DNA from: Cupidesulfovibrio sp000226255
Lineage (GTDB): Bacteria; Desulfobacterota; Desulfovibrionia; Desulfovibrionales; Desulfovibrionaceae
Reading direction: 5' to 3'
Length of the DNA: 64,000 nucleotides
Assembly: GCF_003402415.2 (NCBI RefSeq)
Contig: NZ_AP036014.1
Coordinates: 992,001-1,056,000 of the forward strand
Shown here: in pieces, positions 42,638-54,114 of the stretch
Layout of the letters: every line of letters begins with the position of its first letter
How positions within the stretch are numbered: the first letter of the stretch is position 1
Translations under genes and position numbers: made by a program
The notes under the pieces: generated by a model
What the model was told of the DNA's origin: nothing
Database searches by the model: none
What the model saw: only the letters and a program-made list of their open reading frames with translations

Positions 42638-43405
42638 TCAGGCGGCGGCGCCGAGCAGCCGCCAGTACGGTTCGAAGCTGGCAGCCACCAGCGCGCCGAT
42701 CTGCGCGAGGAAAGGGGCATAGTCGCCGCGCACCCCGATGGCGTCGAGGTTCTCGTAGTATGCGGCCCGCTGTTCCACCGGGATGATCACCGTGGGGAAC
42801 CCGGCCCGCATCAGTTCAAGGTTCATCAGCAGCCGGGCGGTGCGCCCGTTGCCGTCCGTGAACGGGTGGATCACCACGAAGTCGGCATGGACGCGCGCGG
42901 CCAGTTCCACGGGGTGCAGGCGCGCCGCTGCATCCGCGTAACAGCGAAAGAAGGCGTCCATGCGTTCCTGCACGTGCAGGGCATCCGGCGGGGTGTGCCC
43001 CGCGCCGGAGATGATGACATTGCGGGTCCGGTAGCGGCCCGCGTCATCGGCAATGCCCCTGAGTACGAGTTGGTGCAGATCCTTCAGTGTGCGTTCGTCC
43101 AGCCCGCGCCCGTCCTGCACCACCTCTTCGAGAAAGCCGATGGCTTCCCGGTGGTTGATGGCTTCAAGGTGCTCGCGCATGGACTTGCCGCCGATGGTCA
43201 CCCCGTCTTCCAGCACCACCTTGGTTTCCATGAGGGTCAGCGTGTTGCCTTCGATGGCGTTGGAATGGAAGGTGTACCGCAGCACCATGTCCGCCCGCAG
43301 CTCAGCCACCATGTCGGGCGGCAGCGGACGATGCCGGTCGAGCCGCTCCTTGAGGGCGTCGAGTTGGGCGAAGTCGATGGGCGGTGTGGGCGATGGCGTT
43401 GTCAT
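42638..43405 (-). CDS. Fic-family protein, class II autoinhibited type
   Basis: A 255-residue protein. ATG 43405 is preferred to a TTG 24 bp upstream. It carries the inhibitory helix motif SNAIEGN (about 47-53), the Fic signature HPFTDGNGRTAR (about 185-196) and the flap region RTRNVIISGAGHTPPDAL. The complete motif set predicts an enzyme that adds AMP to a hydroxyl side chain of a target protein, kept off by its own Glu. Fic genes occur in toxin-antitoxin and effector settings. No partner gene is adjacent apart from the VWA gene downstream. Confidence 0.92.
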   Translation of the reverse strand: MTTPSPTPPIDFAQLDALKERLDRHRPLPPDMVAELRADMVLRYTFHSNAIEGNTLTLMETKVVLEDGVTIGGKSMREHLEAINHREAIGFLEEVVQDGRGLDERTLKDLHQLVLRGIADDAGRYRTRNVIISGAGHTPPDALHVQERMDAFFRCYADAAARLHPVELAARVHADFVVIHPFTDGNGRTARLLMNLELMRAGFPTVIIPVEQRAAYYENLDAIGVRGDYAPFLAQIGALVAASFEPYWRLLGAAA

Positions 43406-43710
43406 GGTGTGCTCACGGGTAACATGCAATCACGTCAACAGTCTCGATAGGTAAACGGGTTGGCATGGCCTGTCCAGCCACCTGCCACAGGCCGCAATTG
43501 GGCAGCACGGGTTGCATGACTGGCCGTTTTTGCGTTGCAATAATCATCCATGCGAGCGCCAGGTTTGGCACGGGCGACGTGGTCGCCAGGCTTGTTGTGG
43601 GTGCCGCCACGGTTGCCGCAAGTGTCCACAATCTTGATAAAACGCGCCGCCTGCATGGAGAAACGGCGGGGACAAGGGGGGCTGGGCTTTTGCGGTGCAG
43701 CCTTCCGGCG
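43406..43710. other. Gap between second Fic gene and binding-protein gene
   Basis: A 305-bp gap with no supported gene or clear regulatory site. Short frames on both strands lack ribosome binding sites. Confidence 0.5.
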
Positions 43711-44583
43711 TTAATCAGCGGGGGATTTCGCCAGCTTTCCGATGGCGGCGTTGATCCTCGCGATCAGGTCGTCCCCGACATTGCGGCTGAACATCAGGTA
43801 GCGGTACTGATGCGGCGGCACGTCCCGCAGGACGGCATGGTTTGTCTCGTATCCGAAGGTGTCGGCGGCATGGTCGCTGTCGGGCTTGCGCGCAAGAAAT
43901 CCGTTGATGCGCCCGGCAGCCAGCATTCTGTAGAGTTGTTCCGTCACCCCCGAGACCCTGTGGACGTGCGCGGAGTGCGCCTTCAGGATAGTGTCGGCTT
44001 GTTGCCCGTACGAGTATCCTTCGATGGCGCCTATGCGAATGCCGGGTTGCGCAAGGATGTGCGCCAGCCTGGCCTGCGTCCTGTCCGGCAGGAATGACGG
44101 CGTGGCGTAGATAAGGAGCAGGGGGCCGTCGTCGTACATGGCATCGCTGAACTTGAACGTTGCGGCTCGGCTCGGCGTCTTGAAAAAACCGAGGGCTGCC
44201 GCTGTTTGTGTGGCCGCTTCCAACTCTTGCAGTATCCTGGGGACGGGCATTGGCCTGAACTCGTGGTCGATGTCCGCCAGACGCAGGATATCCTTGGCCG
44301 CATCCACGAGCAGGCCTGCCGCCGTGCCGTCGGACAGGGTGTGCGAATAGGGTGGACGTTCCACATAGAAAATGATGAGCGGACCGCCGATTGCCGGGCT
44401 GACGGCGACCACAAACAGCAGCGCTGCGACGAAGGCGGCGATTGCGAGGCGCGATGTCGCCGTCCATGCGCGGCGCGTGCATGGCGCAGCTGTTTGGGCG
44501 ATGCGCGATGGCAGGGCGCGTTTTGCGGCGAGCGGCGGTTTGGACCGGACGTGGGGGCGGAGAGTGTCTGGCAGGCGTGGCAT
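43711..44583 (-). CDS. Periplasmic solute-binding-like protein (SBP family 3)
   Basis: A 290-residue protein. A basic 40-residue N-terminal part precedes a hydrophobic segment (LAIAAFVAALLFVVAVSPAIG, about 46-66), so either the export signal is unusually long or the true start is internal. Downstream features fit an amino-acid-type binding fold: IIFYVERPPYS, DGTAAGLLVDAAKDIL, RIGAIEGYSYGQQ, and YRYLMFSRNVGDDLIARINAAI at the end. No permease or ATPase lies nearby, so it may serve as a sensor or orphan receptor. It is divergent from mucR. Confidence 0.7.
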   Translation of the reverse strand: MPRLPDTLRPHVRSKPPLAAKRALPSRIAQTAAPCTRRAWTATSRLAIAAFVAALLFVVAVSPAIGGPLIIFYVERPPYSHTLSDGTAAGLLVDAAKDILRLADIDHEFRPMPVPRILQELEAATQTAAALGFFKTPSRAATFKFSDAMYDDGPLLLIYATPSFLPDRTQARLAHILAQPGIRIGAIEGYSYGQQADTILKAHSAHVHRVSGVTEQLYRMLAAGRINGFLARKPDSDHAADTFGYETNHAVLRDVPPHQYRYLMFSRNVGDDLIARINAAIGKLAKSPAD

Positions 44584-45158
44584 GGGCGGCCTTGCTTTCC
44601 GGAGGTGATGTTCCCGGGGCTTATTCGTGAATGATGCAAGGCGGCGTGGATTCTTTCAAGTACTTTTCCGGCGTGGCCCGTGCGTTGCTCCGCCCTGCAG
44701 GGGGATGATAAAATGTTTGGCAGGCGTGTTGTTTCACGTCGCCATGGATATGGCCCGCGTGCAGGCAGTGACGCGTCTGTGTTATTCGGGGCCCGGTGTG
44801 CGCGATGGGCGTTGCCTCGGTGCCCCGGTGACAGGGCCGCCGGAGGGACCGTTCCGGGCGCAACGGTCCGGGGACCCGGCGTCTGCGCAGGCGGGCAGTG
44901 CGTGATGTCCTGGTCAGCGGGCAGCTTTGCGGCTGCACGAAAACGGCAGGTCTTGCATTTCGCAATCCGGGGGCTTCATTACTGTTTTTCGCCTGTCCGG
45001 CCGTAATCTGCCGCGCAGTCCAATGGAATGCGGCGTGCGTGGCCGTACGTCGCGCAGGATATATTATGAAACATTCGCGCAAGAGATTGACAGGTGCGCA
45101 TAACAATGTATGTCTGCAAGTGAGTTGTGCAACCTGACAATAACTGACCGAGGTTCAT
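44584..45158. other. Divergent gap, binding protein / MucR
   Basis: A 575-bp region with no gene that I can support. It is locally AT-rich near 45055-45140 and contains the likely mucR promoter. GATGATAAAATG near 44705 is also AT-rich. MucR proteins bind AT-rich DNA, so the region may hold its operators. Confidence 0.5.
45087..45114 (+). promoter_or_regulatory. Candidate sigma-70 promoter of mucR
   Basis: TTGACA at 45087-45092 is followed after 16 bases by TATGTC at 45109-45114, about 45 bp before the MucR ATG. The -35 is perfect; the -10 is weak. AT-rich sequence lies just upstream (ATATATTATGAAAC). Confidence 0.55.
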
Positions 45159-45656
45159 ATGGACGACATGTTCAAGGAAGCTCTGGAGCTGGTGAAGGCG
45201 CAGGCAACTGTCCGCGCGATGACTGCTGATGAAATGACCAGCATGGTAAGCGCTCTTGCCAAGAGCCTGCAGGCCCTGTCGCAGCCCGTGGCGGAGTCCG
45301 CAGGGGCAGCCTCTGTCGACGCTGTGAAGGCGGATTCTGCAAAGTCCATCAGGGAGGCAGCCGTCACCTGTCTTGAATGCGGCAAGGTGTTCAAGATCAT
45401 CACGGCCAAACATCTGGCCCTGCACGGTCTGGATGCCGATGCCTACCGCGAGAAGTGGGGGCTGAAGAAGGGCACCCCGCTTGCCTGCAAGGCGCTTGTG
45501 CGGGCTCGCCGCAAGAAGATGAAGGAGATGCAGCTCTGGGAGCGCCGACGTTCCGCCGCAGGCGCAAAGACCCAGGCGGCGGCTGCCGCGTCCGTGGCCC
45601 CTGCTGCCAAACCCGCGAAGGCTGCCAAGGGCAAGGGCGGCCCGAAGAAGGCTTGA
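45159..45656 (+). CDS. MucR/Ros-family zinc-finger transcriptional regulator
   Basis: A 165-residue protein with the Ros/MucR zinc finger in CLECGKVFKIITAKHLALHG: cysteines C71 and C74, histidines H85 and H89. It is followed by the family block LDADAYREKWGLKKGTPL and a basic, Ala/Lys-rich tail (about 140-165). The N-terminal region (1-45) is helical and likely oligomerises. Members repress exopolysaccharide and horizontally acquired genes through AT-rich sites. Deltaproteobacterial copies are common, and one here at the edge of an accessory stretch suggests a silencer role, which is inferred. A bidirectional terminator separates it from the convergent kinase gene. Confidence 0.94.
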   Translation: MDDMFKEALELVKAQATVRAMTADEMTSMVSALAKSLQALSQPVAESAGAASVDAVKADSAKSIREAAVTCLECGKVFKIITAKHLALHGLDADAYREKWGLKKGTPLACKALVRARRKKMKEMQLWERRRSAAGAKTQAAAAASVAPAAKPAKAAKGKGGPKKA

Positions 45657-45683
45657 CGCGCGGGGCAGTTGCCCTGCGATTGT

Positions 45684-45707
45684 AAAAGGGGGCGCCAGCC
45701 CCCTTTT
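45684..45707. terminator. Bidirectional terminator between mucR and hybrid kinase
   Basis: AAAAGGGGGC and GCCCCCTTTT form a 10-bp stem with a four-base loop between the two convergent stops; there are A and T runs on both sides of the stem. Confidence 0.88.
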
Positions 45708-45714
45708 CGTTCGG

Positions 45715-48981
<3,267 letters not shown>

Positions 48982-49263
48982 GGCGGTGTCCGGTTTGCTG
49001 CGTCGTGGCGGCATGCCATGCGCCGCGCGTTGCCCGTTGGCAGAGGCGCAAGATCGCTGGCGTGAGGACATGAGGCAGACCCGGAGTCGGGTATGCGCCC
49101 GAATCACCAGTGTAGTCTATATTTGCACCGTGTGCAGTCCCTGATTTTTTCAGGGGGCGGCATGCCCATGGGAAAGGGCGCCGCAATGGGAAGCAGGCGT
49201 GGACGTGCTGGCGCAAACGGGGGGGCGGCATGCGCCGCAGGGGGAGGAGTGGGGTGCCTCTGG

Positions 49264-49788
49264 CTACTGCCCTTGCTTGACGGCCAGCGGTGCACCGTCC
49301 TGCCCGGCGTAGAAGACGATGATCTCGGCCGGTTCGTCGCCGGGGTTGAAGCCCTGGTGGGGGGTGTTCACCACCTCCACGATGGGGTCGCCCGCCGCGA
49401 GGCGCAGTTCCTTGCCGTCCGCCGTGGTTACCACCAGTTGCCCGCGCGTGAGCACCCCGGCGTTGATCACCGGGTGGTGGTGCATGGGCAGGCGCGCCCC
49501 GGCCGGAATGGTGATGCGCAGGATGGTGACCTGCGGCTGGCCCTGCGGATAGGCGGGCAGCAGCGCGCCGTCCCAGCTGCGTTCCGACCGGACGAGTTGA
49601 ACGGAACTGACGGTCTGGCTGTCGGCTTGGGGGGAGGGCTGTGCGTAAGTCTGGGTGCTGCCTTGCGTGCTCGCCGGGGCGGGATGCTGCCCGGCATGCC
49701 CGTTATCGTGCCGGGCAGCGCAGCCCCCGGCCAGCAGCAGGGCGGCAAGGCCGACGGGGCCAAGGATGGATGCAAGGGGGGTGCGCAT
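49264..49788 (-). CDS. Cupin-domain lipoprotein
   Basis: A 174-residue protein starting at ATG 49788 behind GGGAG. A lipoprotein signal with LLLAGGC puts the lipidated Cys at about 23; a His/Gln/Thr-rich linker follows. The C-terminal half is a single cupin: ITIPAGARLPMHHHPVINAG gives the metal-binding HxH-type block and VEVVNTPHQGFNPGDEPAEI the second block. It probably binds a metal and a small ligand at the outer surface of a membrane. The role is unknown. It lies between the hybrid kinase and the GGDEF gene, all on the minus strand. Confidence 0.85.
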   Translation of the reverse strand: MRTPLASILGPVGLAALLLAGGCAARHDNGHAGQHPAPASTQGSTQTYAQPSPQADSQTVSSVQLVRSERSWDGALLPAYPQGQPQVTILRITIPAGARLPMHHHPVINAGVLTRGQLVVTTADGKELRLAAGDPIVEVVNTPHQGFNPGDEPAEIIVFYAGQDGAPLAVKQGQ

Positions 49789-49891
49789 GATGCTCCCGGA
49801 TGTGCGTTGAGGTGCGGATTCATGGCATGAACCGGCGGGGGGCCGTCGCCGCTCACGGTTCTCTATATCGCCGGGTCGGCCCCGGTGAGCG

Positions 49892-51043
49892 TCAGGCCGA
49901 GGTTGCAACCGCCTTGAGGTGTTTCTGCCGCTTGCGGTCATACATCAATGTGTCGCACCGCTTCAGCAGCGCGTCAACGCTTTCGCCGTCGCGCGAGCAG
50001 GCCAGCCCGTAGCTGAACGCCACGCGGTATGGTCTGCCGGAGGCCGCATCCTGCTCCGCCAGTCTGCTTTCAAGGGTGCAGAGCCCCTCGTAGAGGGCGC
50101 CGGGGTCGTTGTCGAACTGGACCACGGCGAATTCGTCGCCGCCAAAGCGCATGACGCTGAACCCTTCGCCGAAGGTTTCCCGCAGCCCTTCCGCAAGCGC
50201 CAGCAGCGCCATGTCCCCGGCCGCGTGCCCGTACCTGTCGTTGATGGATTTCAGGCCGTCCATGTCCAGCAGGGCCACGCACATCTTCAGTTCCCGCATG
50301 CGCCGGGCCTTTGCGATGGCGTTGCGGTACGCTGTCCTGTTGGCCAGTTTGGTCAGTTCGTCGCGCTCGGACGAATTGATGAACACGGCCACCAACAGGA
50401 TGATGCACGAGATGGCCCAACTGCTCCATATCGTCAGAAAGGTGAAGTATTGCAGCTGAATGGCCGCAGTTGCGGCAGGCAGGGCCAACGCCAGGGCGAA
50501 CAGGGCCGTTTCTTCCCGTCTCAGCCGGTTGCGCTGGCGAATCAGAAAGCCCGCCGCCAGGGCCTGATAGCCGTAGAAAACGGCAGGCGACAGGGGGAAC
50601 CACGGCCCGCGCGAGTAGGTGTTGTCGGGCGCGATGGAGAACAGCAGCCCCGCGTTGTAGCTGAATATGGCCAGCCCCGCGTTGCATGCAAGGGGAAGCG
50701 CCCAGAGCAGGGCGGAGGATGCGGCAAGGCGCACGCCGGTCCAATGGTGCAGGAAGGTCCACGTCAGAAAGGCGGGCACGGGCACCAGCAGAAAGCCGAT
50801 GCTGTTCACCAGCTTGCCGAAGGGAACAAGCTGCGCGTCGTCACGGATCGCGCCGTTGAAGTTGGTGTCCAGCGCCACGCTGCATGCTTCAAGCACCAGC
50901 AGCACGAAGACGCACACCATGACGGAAACAAGGTGCCGGTGCGCGGCAATGCTCTTGTCCAGCTTGATGACCGCCACGACAATGGCGGGAAGCAATGCGA
51001 GACACATGAGGATGTCGACGTGAATCGTGGACAGATACGTCAT
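49892..51043 (-). CDS. Membrane-anchored GGDEF diguanylate cyclase
   Basis: A 383-residue protein. ATG 51043 begins just before the first of about seven membrane helices (residues 5-225; ILMCLALLPAIVVAVIKL through AISCIILLVAVFIN). This resembles the seven-helix input domain found on some histidine kinases. The GGDEF domain spans about 225-378 with DELTKLANRTAY, LLDMDGLKSINDRYGHAAGD and an intact active-site loop RFGGDEFAV. It should make cyclic di-GMP. The RxxD-type inhibitory site upstream of the loop is not evident, so product inhibition may be absent. Confidence 0.92.
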   Translation of the reverse strand: MTYLSTIHVDILMCLALLPAIVVAVIKLDKSIAAHRHLVSVMVCVFVLLVLEACSVALDTNFNGAIRDDAQLVPFGKLVNSIGFLLVPVPAFLTWTFLHHWTGVRLAASSALLWALPLACNAGLAIFSYNAGLLFSIAPDNTYSRGPWFPLSPAVFYGYQALAAGFLIRQRNRLRREETALFALALALPAATAAIQLQYFTFLTIWSSWAISCIILLVAVFINSSERDELTKLANRTAYRNAIAKARRMRELKMCVALLDMDGLKSINDRYGHAAGDMALLALAEGLRETFGEGFSVMRFGGDEFAVVQFDNDPGALYEGLCTLESRLAEQDAASGRPYRVAFSYGLACSRDGESVDALLKRCDTLMYDRKRQKHLKAVATSA

Positions 51044-51251
51044 GGAGTGTGTGCCTGCTGGAGCGTGCGTGTCCACATGCTTCCACCGTTGCAACGCACG
51101 ATAGCCGTGGTGCGGAACGCTGTTGGCGGAAGCGGGCCTGTGTCGCTGGCGTGTTGTTTCCGCCATTGCATTCCCGACACTAGAGCGCACCGGGGCCGTT
51201 CCGTCAAGGGGCCGGGATGACGGGAAATGCGCGGTGCGGGGATGCGCTTTC

Positions 51252-52895
51252 CTACACCCGCACCTTCTTTTCGTACAGGTCGGGCAGGTCGTTTTCCAGC
51301 AGCACGGCGTCGCCGGGGCCGATGTTGGCGGCCAGCCAGGCGCGGGCGGCGGCGAAGTCCGCGCATTCCACCACCAGTTGGTCCGGCCCGGCGGCAGAGC
51401 GGAAGGCATCCACCAGGGTGGGGATGCGGGCCGGGGCCACGGCCAGCAGCACGTCGGCGCAGGCCGCGGCGCGCGCGCCAAGCTCGGCGTGGGCGCTGTC
51501 GTGCAGGGTGCCCAGTTCCACCATGCCGGGGGTCACCAGCACGCCGCGCCGCCCGGACTTGCGGTACAGGTCCAGCAGGTTCAGGGCGGAGGCGAAGCCG
51601 GAGGGGTTGGAATTGTAGGCGTCGTCGATGAGCACGGATCCGTCGGGCTGGGGCTTCACCTCCAGCCGGTGGGCGATCTGCGGCAGGCTGCGCAGCGCGC
51701 TGACCACCCGCTGCGGCTCCACGCCCACCCCGCACGCGGCGGCGAAGGCCAGGGCCACGTTGTCCACGTGGTGCATGCCGTGGATGGGCGCGCGCACCGC
51801 ATATTCCTGCCCTTGGTACAGCAGGCGGGCGTGGATGCCGGAAAGGTCCTGCCCGGCTTCCAGCACGCGCACGGAAGGTTCCGCCGTGCCCGCCACATCC
51901 GTTCCCGCGCCCCCGTCCGCACCCGCGCACAGCAGCACCGCGCCCGCGTTGGCAGCAGCGAAGTCGCGCGCATGGCCGTGCTCCAGCAGGGCGGCGGGCA
52001 GCACCACCCGGCCCCCTCGGGCCACGGTGGCGTGCGCCAGCTCGAACTTGGCCCGCACCACGGTGGCCAGGTCCTTGAAGCGCTCGTAGTGGGCCGGGCC
52101 CACATTGGTGATGATGGCGAAATCGGGCGGGGCCAGCCTGCACAGCCGAGCGATGGAGCCGACGCCGTAGGCCCCCATTTCCGCGATGAAGAAGCGGTGC
52201 GCGTCGGTCAGTTTTTCCCGGATGATACGCGAAATGCCCATGGGCGTGTTGATGCTGCCCGGCGTCATCAGCGTGGGGTGGTAGCAGCCCAGCACGTGGG
52301 CCAGGATGTGCTTCACGCTGGTCTTGCCGTACGAGCCGGTGACCGCGATGACCGTGGGCGCGAGGCGCAGCAGCTTTTCGTGCGCCTGGTTCCAGAAACC
52401 CTGCTGAATGCGCGCCTCCACCGGGGCCAGGGAAGCGTTGGCCGCCACCAGCGTCAGCGGCAGCCCCTGCACCCCCAGAATCCAGAACGGCAGCAGGGCT
52501 GCGGGTTCGGCGGGGCACAGGGCCAGGGCCACGGCGTACAGCGCCGTCAGCCCCAGCGCCACGGACAGGATGCGCTTGACCCGCGCGGTGAGCACCAGCT
52601 TCTTCTTGGCGGCCTTCAGGGGGTTGTCTTCCACGGCGGCCACGGCCAGCAGGGCAAGGCTGGCGGCCCATTTGGCGTACGCCCCCCATTCCGTGGCATC
52701 CGGCGCGGCCAGCGCCGCGCCCCAGCAGGCCAGCAGGGGCAGAGTGGCGCGCTTGTCGAAGGCGCGGGCGGCGGCCATCCAGCGCAAGAAGCGCGGGCCG
52801 TCGTATTCCTCCTGCTGGAAGATGTGCAGGTAGGTCAGGCCGCGCCGCGCGGCGAACACGAGAAACGCCGCGCCCAGGAACAGAGAGCTAGCCAC
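51252..52895 (-). CDS. Mur-ligase family protein with membrane N-terminus (MurF-like)
   Basis: A 547-residue protein. GTG 52895 overlaps the end of the hydrolase gene by eight bases and has GAGGGA upstream. The first 185 residues are not part of normal MurF and hold several hydrophobic segments (SLFLGAAFLVFAARR, RATLPLLACWGAALAA, ILSVALGLTALYAVAL). The Mur ligase core follows: P-loop VTGSYGKTS at about 185-193, GSINTPMGISR, EMGAYGVGSI, TNVGPAHYERF, and C-domain LIDDAYNSNPSGF. The reaction should be ATP-dependent amide formation with an amino-acid or D-Ala-D-Ala-like substrate, here tethered to the membrane. A housekeeping MurF would normally sit in a dcw cluster, which this is not. Confidence 0.82.
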   Translation of the reverse strand: MASSLFLGAAFLVFAARRGLTYLHIFQQEEYDGPRFLRWMAAARAFDKRATLPLLACWGAALAAPDATEWGAYAKWAASLALLAVAAVEDNPLKAAKKKLVLTARVKRILSVALGLTALYAVALALCPAEPAALLPFWILGVQGLPLTLVAANASLAPVEARIQQGFWNQAHEKLLRLAPTVIAVTGSYGKTSVKHILAHVLGCYHPTLMTPGSINTPMGISRIIREKLTDAHRFFIAEMGAYGVGSIARLCRLAPPDFAIITNVGPAHYERFKDLATVVRAKFELAHATVARGGRVVLPAALLEHGHARDFAAANAGAVLLCAGADGGAGTDVAGTAEPSVRVLEAGQDLSGIHARLLYQGQEYAVRAPIHGMHHVDNVALAFAAACGVGVEPQRVVSALRSLPQIAHRLEVKPQPDGSVLIDDAYNSNPSGFASALNLLDLYRKSGRRGVLVTPGMVELGTLHDSAHAELGARAAACADVLLAVAPARIPTLVDAFRSAAGPDQLVVECADFAAARAWLAANIGPGDAVLLENDLPDLYEKKVRV

Positions 52896-53748
52896 CGAAG
52901 ATTCCCTCGCAGAAGGTGTCCAGGGCGTACACGGCCTGATGGCCGCCCGCCGTGAGGATGTCCAGATGCCCGAAGCGCGGCAGCACCTGCAGGTGCGCGT
53001 GCGGCAGCAGCCGGGCGAAGTCCTGCCCCATGGAGGGCGGGGTTTCCGTGTCGTTTTCGCCGTACAGCAGGTGCACGGGGCAGGCCACTCGGGCGGCCAC
53101 GCCGGACAGGTTCTCGTTGACCACGCTGACGAACACCGGCCGCAGCGGCCCGGCGTTGGCGTAGTCCGCGCTGCCGAAAAAGCGGCGCACGCGTTCCGCG
53201 CCAAAGCCCAGCCAGTTGAGGTGCTTCAGCGTCTTGAATGCGGCGATGCGGCACCCGCGCGTGAACTTTTCCACGGGCGTGCGGCGGCGGGGAAGCCCGG
53301 CGGCGGCCATCAGGAACAGGCCGTCCACCAGGTCCGGGTGGCGGGCCGCAAGTTGCAGGCCCACCCGGCAGCCGAAGGAATGCCCCACCCACACCCGCTT
53401 GCCGCGCGGCAGGGTGCGCAGCCACGCGGCGGCGTGGTCGGCATAGTCCTGCGTGCCCCAGGTGGCGGGCGGCATGGCGGAGCGGCCGAAGCCGGGCATG
53501 TCCAGCAGGTAGTTGTCGCGCCCGTGGGTGCAGGTGTTGGCCAGCGGCAGCAGGTTGGCGTGGGTGTGCATCCAGCCGTGCGCCCATATGATTTGCGGGG
53601 CAATGGGCGGTGCGGGGGGCGTGCCGCCGCCGGTCGCCGGTTTCTGGCGGGCGGGCGCGGCATTGGGCAGATGCACCACGTGCATGTGGGGACCCGCCGG
53701 GCCTGGTGCGGCGGCGGAAGGCGCGGCGGTGTGCGGGGCGGAATCCAT
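52888..53748 (-). CDS. Alpha/beta-hydrolase fold protein
   Basis: A 286-residue hydrolase starting at ATG 53748 with GAGG seven bases upstream. The nucleophile elbow is GHSFGCRVG, the acid lies in LLYGENDTE and the catalytic His in RFGHLDIL. The oxyanion region is WAHGWMHTHANLL. The first 50 residues are Ala/Pro-rich and look disordered. It overlaps the Mur-ligase gene by eight bases, so the two are translationally coupled and probably share a pathway, perhaps trimming or transferring the ligase product; this is inference. Confidence 0.88.
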   Translation of the reverse strand: MDSAPHTAAPSAAAPGPAGPHMHVVHLPNAAPARQKPATGGGTPPAPPIAPQIIWAHGWMHTHANLLPLANTCTHGRDNYLLDMPGFGRSAMPPATWGTQDYADHAAAWLRTLPRGKRVWVGHSFGCRVGLQLAARHPDLVDGLFLMAAAGLPRRRTPVEKFTRGCRIAAFKTLKHLNWLGFGAERVRRFFGSADYANAGPLRPVFVSVVNENLSGVAARVACPVHLLYGENDTETPPSMGQDFARLLPHAHLQVLPRFGHLDILTAGGHQAVYALDTFCEGIFGG

Positions 53749-54114
53749 TCTGGCCTCGGAGTGGTGTGTTCGGCGCTGCGGCCGTCGCCCGCGTACGGCA
53801 ATGGCCGCGAAAATGGGCGGGGTGAGCGGCGTGGCGCGCCCCGTGGTGTACACCGGGGGCGCGCTACGGGGCAAGGGGCGGCCTGATGCGTGCCGGAACG
53901 GGCGTCGGGCGCGGCGGGTGGCATGTGGCCTGGCGCGCCGCTGTGCGTTGAAAACCATGTCGGCAGGGCAAACGAAACGCGCGCCGCCCGGTGGGGACGG
54001 CGCGCGCTGCGTGCGGGAAAAGGAGGGCAAGAGGAGAAGGCTTGTGGGCAACCAGTTGGGCAGGATGTCCGACCTCTTCGGGGCGCTGCGCCAACGGGGA
54101 CGCTGACGTTCTGG
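53749..54114. other. Gap between Ddl-like gene and hydrolase gene
   Basis: A 366-bp gap. It holds a G/C hairpin (see below) and no supported gene. The hydrolase promoter should lie at its left end. Confidence 0.5.
53979..54005 (-). terminator. Hairpin downstream of the Ddl-like gene
   Basis: GCGCGCCG and CGGCGCGC pair around an 11-base loop, and on the minus strand the stem is followed by GTTTCGTTTG. It is a plausible but not strong terminator for the Ddl-like gene, 110 bp after its stop. Confidence 0.5.

Noticed and set aside
43465..44097. Plus-strand frame across the gap and the solute-binding gene.
   Set aside because: Most of it is antisense to the binding-protein gene and it has no domain similarity or ribosome site.
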